Source: Neocallimastix lanati (nom. inval.) (Eukaryota > Neocallimastigomycota > Neocallimastigomycetes > Neocallimastigales > Neocallimastigaceae). Taken from it: DNA of 64,000 bases. The DNA lies in NCBI GenBank assembly GCA_016946835.1, contig JACVTC010000129.1, forward strand, positions 460,595 to 524,594, in the 5' to 3' direction. The position numbers and the translations under genes are program-made. Of this stretch, positions 16,993 through 25,711 are shown one piece after another (position 1 is the stretch's first letter; each line of letters starts with the position of its first letter). The notes beneath the pieces are model-generated. The model had not been told where the DNA came from and ran no database searches. It worked only from the letters and a program-made list of their open reading frames with translations.

Positions 16993-17140
16993 TTTCCGGA
17001 TTAAGTTTATCTGTCACAGGCAGCGATCTGGGCAGCTCTGGACTGGCCTATCCGATGTGTGGTAGGTTGCAATCGTGGTGTACGCGGGAACATGACACCA
17101 GTAATAGGCAAGCTGCTCCCGTCATTAAGTACATACTACT
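16993..17140 (+). ncRNA. C: conserved structured leader RNA
   Basis: A GC-rich island in the leader, about 160 nt before gag. It shares with D1 and D2 the blocks TTTCCGGRTTAAGTTTATC, CTCTGGACTG, CGTGG, ACGCG, CATGACACC and AAGCTGC in the same order. Between CTCTGGACTG and CGTGG, C has a hairpin CCTATCC/GGTAGG where D has CTATTTT/AAAATAG: different bases, same pairing. ATGAC/GTCAT can close a further stem around ACC...GG. This is a cis-acting RNA of unknown class, possibly for packaging or translation. Confidence 0.6.
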
Positions 17141-17301
17141 GTTTACTGCTAACGTGCTTCTGGAAAATCGTCTGGAAATGCTTGAGTATTTTCTTATTCA
17201 ACTGTTTTCTTTCGCCAAAACTTCCTAACTATGACCTTATAATCATAATAAACATATATATATATATTTCATAGTTAATATAATTTATAATTTAGGTAAA
17301 A

Positions 17302-20300
17302 ATGGAATCCAATAGTAATAACGCCCAAATTCCAAGTGAAGTTGAATCCTCAAAGCTTATAACAGCTTTAACAGAATTTATTCCTACCTTCTTTTCCGCC
17401 AACGGAGTGTTATCCAAGGACTTAGCTGATAACAACAAACTTAACGTTAATGAGCTCCTGGAACAGAGTGAATTGTTTTTTAAAAAACATCCCAACTCTT
17501 TTTCCACGGACGACTTAAAAATTTCTTATGTTATCAGCATGTTACATGGACCTCCAAAGAAATGGGGACTTTCATTGAAGGCTGATGGGACTTTAAATTC
17601 GTTAAGCTATGACACCTTTAAAGATATTTTGATAAGCAATTTTGGGGATACTAAAGAACAGAAGGATGTTCTTATTGAACAACTTCTAAACTTAAAACAA
17701 CTTCATTTAGGAAGAGCCGCATTATATACTATTGAATTTCGAAGGTTAGCTGGACGTATTGGATGGCCGGACGATGTATTCATTGACCTAATCAAAAGAG
17801 GTCTTCTTGAGGATGTTAAAACAGAGTTCAATAAATTAGACAAACCTAAAAGTTTATTTGAGGCAACAAATTCTATTATCAATATTGATAGAAAATGTTT
17901 ACTTAAGCAAAAAGTAAAGGCCAATGACTACAAGCCAAAGAGTAGTAAATCTTTCAAACGAAAAAGAAACGAAACTAACATGACCGAAAACAAATTTAAA
18001 CGCAATAAGCACCATAAGGGACGAGACAATGGAAGTATTTTATCAGCAAATTACACCCCAAGTCATAATAATAAAATGACTACAACTTTCTTGTTAACCG
18101 TTAATAACAAAAAGATTAAAACCAGAATCCTTATTGACTCGGGCTCTGCTAGAAGTTATCTCTGCAAAAGCTTCGTAACAGCAAACAAAATTCCTTATTC
18201 AAACCTCTCAAATACGATCAATGTAAAACTTCCTAATGAAAAGAATATGGCTATAAAACAAGTTACAAAACGTCTTAAGCTTACTTTCATGGACCATACG
18301 GAAACATTTGAATTCTTTATAGCCAATTTACAACTTCAAGACGTATCTGCAATCCTTGGAAGAGATTGGTTAAGCCTTCATTCACCTTACATTGATTACA
18401 AAAATAATAAAATTTACTTCTTGGAAAGCTACTGTAAAAACCATTGCCCTTCTGCTAAGGGTAATAGGTTTGTTTTCCATTCATCAGATATTACTGCTTC
18501 TCTCTTACCCAATAATGAACAGAAGGAAGAAATTCCTCTTGACTCAATAATTCCAGATTCCATACCTGAAGACGAACTTAGCGATATGAACATTTGCGCT
18601 GCTTTAGTTCACAATAGTGAACTTAAGAATACCAAAAGAAATAAAAAAATAATTAAAAAATATTATTATGACCTTTGTATTGTATTTGAAAAGAAAGAAG
18701 CTGATAAACTCCCTCCACACCGTGTTTATGATATATCCATTGATTTAGTTCCCGGTGCTCAACTTTATTTTGGACCAATTTATTCGTTGACTGTTGAAGA
18801 AAAGAAGGCACTTCGTGAATACATTAAGGAAAACCTTGCTAAAGGATTCATTAGAAAATCAAAATCTCCTGCTGGTGCCCCGGTGCTATTTGTTAGAAAA
18901 CGTGACGGTTCTCTTAGACTTTGTGTTGACTATAGAAAGCTCAATTCTATCACCATTAGAAACAGTTATCCAATTCCTAGGATATCTGATTTGATAGAAT
19001 CATTTAAAGGTGCTATTATTTTCTCTCGGCTTGACTTAAGATCTGCCTATAACTTAGTTCGTGTCAAGAAAGGCCATGAATACCTTACTGCTTTTCGTAC
19101 TCCTTTTGGTCATTTTGAATACCGTGTAATGCCTTTTGGTTTACGTAATGCACCTTCGGTTTTTCAACGCTTTATCCAAGACATTTTTTCTGATGATATT
19201 GGCTTGTTTCTCTTTGTCTACTTAGATGACATTATAATATATTCGAAAAACCTTACTGAACATATTAAACATGTTCATCATGTCCTTTCCTTGTTAGTCA
19301 AAAATGGTCTCTATGTAAAACTAGAAAAATGTGAATTTCACGTTCCTGAAACTACTTTTTTAGGGTTTGTTGTATCAATAAATGGCCTTTCTATGGATAA
19401 AAACAAAGTAAAATCAATTCTTGAATGGCCTACTCCAAAAAACATGAATGAACTTCAAAGTTTCCTCGGACTCTGTAACTACTATAGGAAATTCATAAAG
19501 AATTTCGCCATAATTATGGAACCCTTAAGAATACTCCTCAAGAAGAATAACGAGTTCAAATGGAATGATGATGCTGAGAATGCCTTCAAAAAATTAAAAC
19601 TTGCTTTTACCACAGACGAAATCCTTATCTACCCCGATCCAGATAAGGAATTCACTGTTGAAACTGATGCCAGTGATTTTGCTGTGGGTTGCATTCTTTC
19701 TCAAATCAGTGACAAGGATAACGAACTTCACCCTGTCGCTTTTCATTCTAGGTCTTTGTCATCTTCTGAATTAAATTATACAATATATGACAAGGAACTA
19801 CTCGCTATTATCACCGCTTTTGAAACCTGGCGTCACCACCTTGAAGGGGCTAAGTTTCCTGTTCAAATCATTACCGATCACAGAAATTTATTATATTTTA
19901 AAAAGCCTCAACATTTAAACCAACGCCAGATAAGATGGAGCCTCTTTCTTTCTAAGTTTGACTTTAGGATTTCGTTCAGACCTGGATCAAGGTGTGGTAA
20001 ACCAGATTCGTTGTCGAGACGTCCGGATTATAAATCCGTGGTTTCCCTCCACAACAAAGACCGTCCTTTATTGGATGATAATGCCTTTTGTTGTGCAAAC
20101 ACTATTATCAGTAGCTTGATTGATACCCAACCGACTGACAAATTTTGTGGATCAAGGAGTAGTGAACCAGATTCGTCGTCGAGACGTCCGGATTATAATT
20201 CCGTGGTTTCCCTCCACAACAAAGACCGTCCTTTATTGGATGATAATGCCTTATGTTGTGCAAACACTGATAATATTAGTAGTTTGATTGATGCCCAAAC

Positions 20301-21501
20301 GGCTGACACATATTGCAAATCTATTTTAGAAAAGATTAAAACTAAGTCAAACACAGTTAAAAGTTCTTTATTTTCTTTAAATGAAGGGGTCTTACATTTC
20401 CAAAACAGAATCATCGTCCCATCCACTTTAAGAGCAAGAATTTTGAAATCTTTTCATGACTCACCCACCAACGGACACCAAGGTATTGACAAAACTCTTG
20501 ATAAAATCAAGAGATACTACTGGTGGCCTAATATGAAGAAAGATATTCATAATTATGTACTTTCTTGTTCAACTTGTGCTAGGTGTAAAATTCGTAGACA
20601 TAAACCCTACGGAAAAATTCTACCGTTGCCTGTTCCCAATAAACCATGGGAAATTATTGGGGTTGATTTTATAGTTTCGTTACCTAGTTCACAAGATTGC
20701 ACATGTATTATGGTGGTTTCGGATCACTTAACAAAGATGATCCATTTAGTTCCTTGCTCCGACGTCCCTTCCGCTGACCTGACCGCCAAGATGCTCCTTT
20801 ACAACGTTTTTCGGTATCATGGATTCCCTAAAATCATTGTCTCTGATCATGGCTCCCAGTTCTCTTCTGAATTTTGGACCTCACTCTGCTCAGCTCTAAA
20901 TACTAAGCCAAGACTCGCTACTGCTCATCACCAACAAACAAATGGTCAAGTCGAAAGGGCTAATTCCGTAATCGAACAATATTTACGATGCTACTGTTCT
21001 ACTGCCCAAAATGAATGGTGTTTTTATCTACCTCTTTGTGAAATGGCTTATAACAACTCATTTCACAAATCTATAAACATGTCGCCTTTCTGTGCAAATT
21101 ATGGTTTTAATCCAGTATGCAATATTGACTCTCCTCCTGTTCTTTTAAAAGATAATGCCTCTGTACTTACTAGGGATTGGTCTGCCCATTTTGATGCCCT
21201 TAAAAAGCACCTTATCAAAGCTAAAGAAGATTTCAAAAAGTTTGGTGACTCTAGGAAAGCTTCTGGTCCTACTTTCCATGTTAACGACATGGTTTGGTTG
21301 AAAAGGTATTACTTCTCCAATGAACCTGCAAAAAAGCTTTCTAACCAGTATCTTGGACCCTTTAAGGTCATAGAAGTGAGGGAAAGAATGAACTACCGTC
21401 TTGAATTACCAGAAAATCTTCATTTACACCCGGTATTTCATATCTCGCAGTTGGAGCCTTATACTGAAAGAGACATAGGATTAAAGGAACCATCACCATA
21501 A
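17302..21501 (+). CDS. C: Gag-Pol polyprotein
   Basis: One frame of 1399 residues starting at the first ATG after the leader. Order: Gag (about 1-200) with a basic tail KSFKRKRNE instead of a CCHC knuckle; protease ILIDSGS (about 276); RT with VYLDDIIIYS (about 640); RNase H VETDASD (about 786); a 55-residue in-frame tandem duplication (about 895-1004) between RNase H and integrase; integrase zinc domain HDSPTNGHQG (about 1051) and DDE core (VDFIVSL about 1121, SDHGSQF about 1181, ERANSVIEQY about 1218); GPF module (about 1351). It ends just before the polypurine tract. It looks whole. The Gag-Pol fusion without a frameshift matches Tf1-type strategy. Confidence 0.95.
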   Translation: MESNSNNAQIPSEVESSKLITALTEFIPTFFSANGVLSKDLADNNKLNVNELLEQSELFFKKHPNSFSTDDLKISYVISMLHGPPKKWGLSLKADGTLNSLSYDTFKDILISNFGDTKEQKDVLIEQLLNLKQLHLGRAALYTIEFRRLAGRIGWPDDVFIDLIKRGLLEDVKTEFNKLDKPKSLFEATNSIINIDRKCLLKQKVKANDYKPKSSKSFKRKRNETNMTENKFKRNKHHKGRDNGSILSANYTPSHNNKMTTTFLLTVNNKKIKTRILIDSGSARSYLCKSFVTANKIPYSNLSNTINVKLPNEKNMAIKQVTKRLKLTFMDHTETFEFFIANLQLQDVSAILGRDWLSLHSPYIDYKNNKIYFLESYCKNHCPSAKGNRFVFHSSDITASLLPNNEQKEEIPLDSIIPDSIPEDELSDMNICAALVHNSELKNTKRNKKIIKKYYYDLCIVFEKKEADKLPPHRVYDISIDLVPGAQLYFGPIYSLTVEEKKALREYIKENLAKGFIRKSKSPAGAPVLFVRKRDGSLRLCVDYRKLNSITIRNSYPIPRISDLIESFKGAIIFSRLDLRSAYNLVRVKKGHEYLTAFRTPFGHFEYRVMPFGLRNAPSVFQRFIQDIFSDDIGLFLFVYLDDIIIYSKNLTEHIKHVHHVLSLLVKNGLYVKLEKCEFHVPETTFLGFVVSINGLSMDKNKVKSILEWPTPKNMNELQSFLGLCNYYRKFIKNFAIIMEPLRILLKKNNEFKWNDDAENAFKKLKLAFTTDEILIYPDPDKEFTVETDASDFAVGCILSQISDKDNELHPVAFHSRSLSSSELNYTIYDKELLAIITAFETWRHHLEGAKFPVQIITDHRNLLYFKKPQHLNQRQIRWSLFLSKFDFRISFRPGSRCGKPDSLSRRPDYKSVVSLHNKDRPLLDDNAFCCANTIISSLIDTQPTDKFCGSRSSEPDSSSRRPDYNSVVSLHNKDRPLLDDNALCCANTDNISSLIDAQTADTYCKSILEKIKTKSNTVKSSLFSLNEGVLHFQNRIIVPSTLRARILKSFHDSPTNGHQGIDKTLDKIKRYYWWPNMKKDIHNYVLSCSTCARCKIRRHKPYGKILPLPVPNKPWEIIGVDFIVSLPSSQDCTCIMVVSDHLTKMIHLVPCSDVPSADLTAKMLLYNVFRYHGFPKIIVSDHGSQFSSEFWTSLCSALNTKPRLATAHHQQTNGQVERANSVIEQYLRCYCSTAQNEWCFYLPLCEMAYNNSFHKSINMSPFCANYGFNPVCNIDSPPVLLKDNASVLTRDWSAHFDALKKHLIKAKEDFKKFGDSRKASGPTFHVNDMVWLKRYYFSNEPAKKLSNQYLGPFKVIEVRERMNYRLELPENLHLHPVFHISQLEPYTERDIGLKEPSP
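19984..20313 (+). repeat. 165-bp in-frame tandem duplication inside C pol
   Basis: The segment starting GGATCAAGG at 19984 recurs at 20149, a shift of 165 bp (55 codons), with several differences between copies. It covers the RRPDY motif after RNase H and a spacer containing HNKDRPLLDDNA. The reading frame stays open through both copies. Confidence 0.9.
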
Positions 21502-21510
21502 AGGGAGCAA

Positions 21511-22490
21511 TGTAAGAATCTATAATTATTTTTAACAAAATAATTATATTTTCTTAGTTAAGTTATAATTAATATAACTTTTATTTAACTCATATTTCAT
21601 CTATACAATTAATTATAATTAATAATTTATTTAATTATATATTAAAATTTTATTTAGTTTAATATTAAAAATTTATTTAATTAAATAATTTTTATACATT
21701 TAAAATAATATTAAATTTATTTAATTATTCACTTAATTATTAAATTTATTAGTTTTAGTTTTCTCTCATTTATTAAATCATAAACTAAAACACTATTCTG
21801 TATTTTATCATGTATTCTGTATTGTATTAATCATGTATTTTATTATTAATGTATTGTTTTATATTTTTTATGTAAAGTTCTATAAAATAGAACTAAATAG
21901 ATTAAATTTTAAATTTTATGATCGAAATAATTTTCATTATTTTATTCTTTTATTTTCGATCATTATATTAGATTAAGTAATCGGTTAATTAAGGTTTTTC
22001 CAATTACTTCTTAAAAGTAATCGGTTTTACTTAATTAACGCGATGATCGATATGGATAGAATATCGATCAAAAAACTTATCTAGGTTTTTCTTCTAGTCT
22101 TTTCCTAGATAAGAGATTTGTTAAGATTAGAACCTCTTTTGATTTTAACCTTATTCTGACAAAAAAGTATAAATAAGGCTCTTGAGTTCTCTTTGAGAAA
22201 TCAAGAGTTATTATTATAACAATTATAATATAATAATAATAACAATAAGTTTTAACATTTAAAATTTTTAATAAATAATAAAACAAATTATTTTAATAAA
22301 ACAAATTTTATAATTAAAACTTTTCCTTATCAATTTTAGTGTTTCGTCTATTATAATTCGTTATAATAAACTCGATAATTAGAAAGAACCATAGGTAAGT
22401 ATGATTCTTTTCTAAACCTTTAATATTAGCAGTTAGAGCTAATATTAATGATTAATAATTTAATTATAATTTTTTAATTAAATTATTACA
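21511..22490 (+). repeat. 3' LTR of element C
   Basis: 980 bp, same length as the 5' LTR and no difference noticed. It is followed by TTTTT, the target duplication. Confidence 0.95.
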
Positions 22491-22498
22491 TTTTTATA

Positions 22499-23480
22499 TG
22501 TAATAATCATACTAAGTTCTATCACTAAATATGATTATTAACTTCAACTTAATGACTAATTCATTAAGTTGAGAAATAAAAAATAAAAATAAAAACTTTA
22601 CCTAAAAAGAGAGTTTATTATAAAATTAATTATAATAACAACACAAAAAGTAGAAGAAGGAATATTTAGATAAATTTGGTTTTAAGAAATATGTTTTTTT
22701 GAATAAAATGTTTTATTAATTTATTAAAATTTAAAATATAAAATTGCTATTATTATAACTATATTTTTATAATAATAACTCTTGATTTCTTAAAGGGAAA
22801 TCAAGAGCCTTATTTATATTTTTTTATGGAAATAAGGTTAAATAAAAAGGTTTTCTAATCTTAAAAAATATCTTATCTAGAAAAAGATTAGAAGAAAAAA
22901 CTAGATAAGTTTTTTGATCGATATTCTATTCATATCGATCATCGTATATATTAAGTAAAACCAAATATATTATTTTATATTTGGATAAAACCTTAATATA
23001 TCGATTTCCTAAATTTTAATTTAGATCATCTAATAAAAGGAAAAATCAATAATAACCGGAATGATCTAAATTATTCTATTCTATCTTTCTAAATATTATT
23101 TTTAAAATCTAATCTAAACTTATTAACATAAAACTATCTTTAAACTAGAATACAGAATTATAAAAAATACAGAAACTTATTAATTGTTCTTTTAAATGTA
23201 CAATGTAAAAAATAAATAAAACTAATGTTTACATTAACTTGATAATTAAATGAATAACTAAATAAAATTAATAATATTAATAAGTGTACATATAATAATT
23301 ATTTAAATAAATTTTCTAATATTATTTAAGTGTATGAATAATTACAATTATAATAAATTTGATAATAATATCTCAATGTATGAATTAATTATAATTTAAA
23401 TAAATTTATAATTATTATCAATAATTATAAAGACTAAGAAATAATAATTATTTATTAGTAAATAATTATTATTTCTTACA
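22499..23480 (-). repeat. Solo LTR E (diverged C-family LTR)
   Basis: 982 bp from TGTAATAATC to TTTCTTACA with a perfect target duplication TTATA (22494-22498 and 23481-23485). Read on the minus strand it resembles the C LTR (same TATA region, same GATCGATAT block) but is clearly diverged. It inserted across the junction between the C target duplication and the first two bases of D1. Confidence 0.9.
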
Positions 23481-23485
23481 TTATA

Positions 23486-24264
23486 ATACAGAATGAACAA
23501 ATAATACTAATTGTGCTAGAATAATATAAATTATTCTAACCTTATAGATTATTCTATTCTATATAATTGGAACTTTCCAATATTCTTCAAATATTACTAA
23601 ATAGAAATCTTAAGTTAATAAATCACTAATTAACTTATAATTCCTTTTTGAATTATCGATCCGATTCCATTATAATGTATTAAAAATCTTTAGCCAAGAA
23701 TATTGTCCTTGCCCACTTAATATATTAATATTATATTTCTTTTGTATTATGTTATATTGAAAATAATCAAATCTATTTAATTAGTTATTAAAATTTTGTT
23801 ATCAATTTAAATTTATTTTTAATTACTAAATTTAACTAAACCACAATAAAATATTCTGTATAATCTCTTTATTTTTATTTTATATATATTAGTATTAAAC
23901 TATTATTAAATAATTAATAATTAATATATAACTACTATTTATAACAATAATATTATTAACTAAAATAATAATTCAATTTCAATTTAAATGTTTTATTTAT
24001 AAAAATAATTAGTAATTAGTTTATTAAAAAAATAGTTAGGCTTTACAAATTTTAATTTGATAAAAAAAATATAAATACATGTAATTTTAGTGAAATAAAA
24101 TATAATCAATAACTTTCTTTTTATTAAATAAATAATTATATTATTATTTTTTTTATAAATTTAAATAAATAAATATTGATTTTAAAACAAATTATTTTTT
24201 TTATTGTAATTTTATTATTTGTGTTAATTATTATTATATTCCTAAAATTATATGAACCATACCA
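23486..24264 (+). repeat. 5' LTR of D1
   Basis: With the two bases 22497-22498 it makes a 781-bp LTR from TAATACAG to ACCATACCA. The partner is 29704-30487. Confidence 0.88.
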
Positions 24265-24272
24265 TGAAAAAT

Positions 24273-24289
24273 TGGTGGAGATATCGGGG
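24273..24289 (+). promoter_or_regulatory. D1: tRNA primer binding site
   Basis: TGGTGGAGATATCGGGG lies 8 nt after the LTR. Its complement, CCCCGATATCTCCACCA, has the form of a tRNA 3' end: CCA, discriminator A, a 7-nt acceptor strand and part of the T arm. The tRNA should begin GGAGATA; I cannot name its amino acid. Confidence 0.8.
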
Positions 24290-24462
24290 AATATAATAAT
24301 AAATTAATACATTGGGGATAAAATTATAATATTAATAAATAATTTTTCTAATAAAACAAATATTTTTTTAAAAAAGAAAACAATTTTTATATTTTTAACT
24401 AATTATTATTAATTGTTAAAAATATTAATTAATATTAAATTAAACTAATATTCGTGCATAGA

Positions 24463-24610
24463 TTTCCGGGTTAAGTTTATCCTACATAGTAATTGGGCTA
24501 GTAGGCTCTGGACTGCTATTTTTTATATTGAAAATAGTAACCGTGGCACACGCGTGGCATGACACCTTTCAAGAGGTAAGCTGCACGTCAGACAGTGTGT
24601 ACTATCAGAT
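24463..24610 (+). ncRNA. D1: conserved structured leader RNA
   Basis: The counterpart of 16993-17140 in element C. Visible stems: CCTAC pairs with GTAGG around a TGGGC loop block; CTATTTT pairs with AAAATAG; CCT pairs with AGG inside TGAC/GTCA. It is GC-rich against an AT-rich leader and lies about 165 nt before gag. Confidence 0.6.
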
Positions 24611-24773
24611 TGCACGATTATTATAATTTAATAAGTGATTAATAATAATAAATAATTAATAATTTTATTAGTTAAAAGATTTATTTTTTTTTAATTTTTT
24701 TTATTTTTACTTTTTTATAACAATTTATACATTACGAGGTTTAGCATTCTATAGATACAATAAATTTTATTTT

Positions 24774-25691
24774 ATGAGAACATCCAGTACTTCCAGTACT
24801 CCAACAGAGAGTACTCCAGAAAGTAAGCTTAGCTTCAGAGAATTAAAGAAAGAATTAAAAGATTTTGAAAAGCTTACTAAACAAAACCTTGACATCAACT
24901 CCTGGGCAAATGAGTTAAAGGCATGGATAAAATACCAACATATCAAGGATCCTGAAACTATTTTTACTGCTTGTATATTAACGGCTTCTGGAGAACCAAG
25001 AGAAATTATCCAAGAACTAGAAGATGGAAATGACCTTACTGAAGATGAAGATTCTGATTTCGATAGCGATAGTGAAGGAGAAGATGATGAAGAAAGTGAA
25101 TCTACTACCACCTACCCAAGCCTTGATGAAATCATAAATCATCTGAAGACTTTCTATGGACTTAAAGAAGATCAAACCAACTTGTTACGAGAATTGCGTT
25201 CCATGAAAATAAAGAAGAACGAGAAAGTTAAAGATTTTAATGTCCGTTATAGATCTTTGTACCATAAATTGGATAAAAAGAGAAGAAGAAAAATTAGTGT
25301 TTTAGATTATGCAGATTCCTTAACCAATAATCCTGACGCATGGAGAAAGGTTATGCTTAAAGACAATATTTCTATTACCAAAGCATTCGCTATAGCTGAA
25401 AAAGTTGATCGTTTATCTATTAAAAATAGTACTGAATATTATGATAAGACTCGTTACAATCTCCTTAACTCTAAAAGTAATTTTAATAAGAACATTTCAA
25501 ATGATTTTAACAAACCAAAAACCCACAAAAATGTATCTATAGAAAATCTCACTAACAAGATGAAAGAAATGAAAATTAGTACTTGCTGGTTTTGTAGCAA
25601 TGAAGGACATACCAAACGAAACTGTCCTAAATTAAATTCTATATTGGAAAATAACCGCAAGAAGTTTTATGAAAATTATTTAAACCACTAA
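24774..25691 (+). CDS. D1: Gag
   Basis: 305 residues: a Ser/Thr-rich start, a helical capsid-like region, an acidic stretch (about 85-115, EDSDFDSDSEGEDDEE), a retrotransposon Gag segment (about 120-200, LRSMKIKKNEKVKDFNVRY) and a C-terminal zinc knuckle CWFCSNEGHTKRNC. The start is the first ATG of the frame. The last codons carry the slippery heptamer that gives access to Pol. The product would form the particle and bind RNA. It looks whole and is the same in D2. Confidence 0.93.
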   Translation: MRTSSTSSTPTESTPESKLSFRELKKELKDFEKLTKQNLDINSWANELKAWIKYQHIKDPETIFTACILTASGEPREIIQELEDGNDLTEDEDSDFDSDSEGEDDEESESTTTYPSLDEIINHLKTFYGLKEDQTNLLRELRSMKIKKNEKVKDFNVRYRSLYHKLDKKRRRKISVLDYADSLTNNPDAWRKVMLKDNISITKAFAIAEKVDRLSIKNSTEYYDKTRYNLLNSKSNFNKNISNDFNKPKTHKNVSIENLTNKMKEMKISTCWFCSNEGHTKRNCPKLNSILENNRKKFYENYLNH

Positions 25692-25711
25692 AAGGGAGTA
25701 GAAGCACTCCC
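25679..25711 (+). promoter_or_regulatory. D1: -1 ribosomal frameshift signal
   Basis: TTTAAAC (25679-25685) is in the correct phase (U UUA AAC) just before the Gag stop. After 8 nt comes a perfect hairpin GGGAGT-AGAAGC-ACTCCC (25694-25711). The Pol frame is open from here. This is the standard -1 read-through device of many gypsy elements. Confidence 0.85.

Larger units (their letters stand above)
15199..22490 (+). mobile_element. Ty3/gypsy element C, apparently whole
   Basis: Two 980-bp LTRs (15199-16178 and 21511-22490), in which I noticed no difference, flank one long Gag-Pol frame. The target duplication TTTTT lies at 15194-15198 and 22491-22495, inside the 5' LTR of element B. It is very young and looks whole. 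It has a self-primer site, a structured leader RNA and a polypurine tract AAAGGGAGCAA just before the 3' LTR. No chromodomain is visible. Confidence 0.95.

Noticed and set aside
16993-17140. Hammerhead or HDV-like ribozyme
   Set aside because: I could not place the hammerhead core (CUGAUGA and GAAA) or the HDV-type nested pairing; the class remains open.
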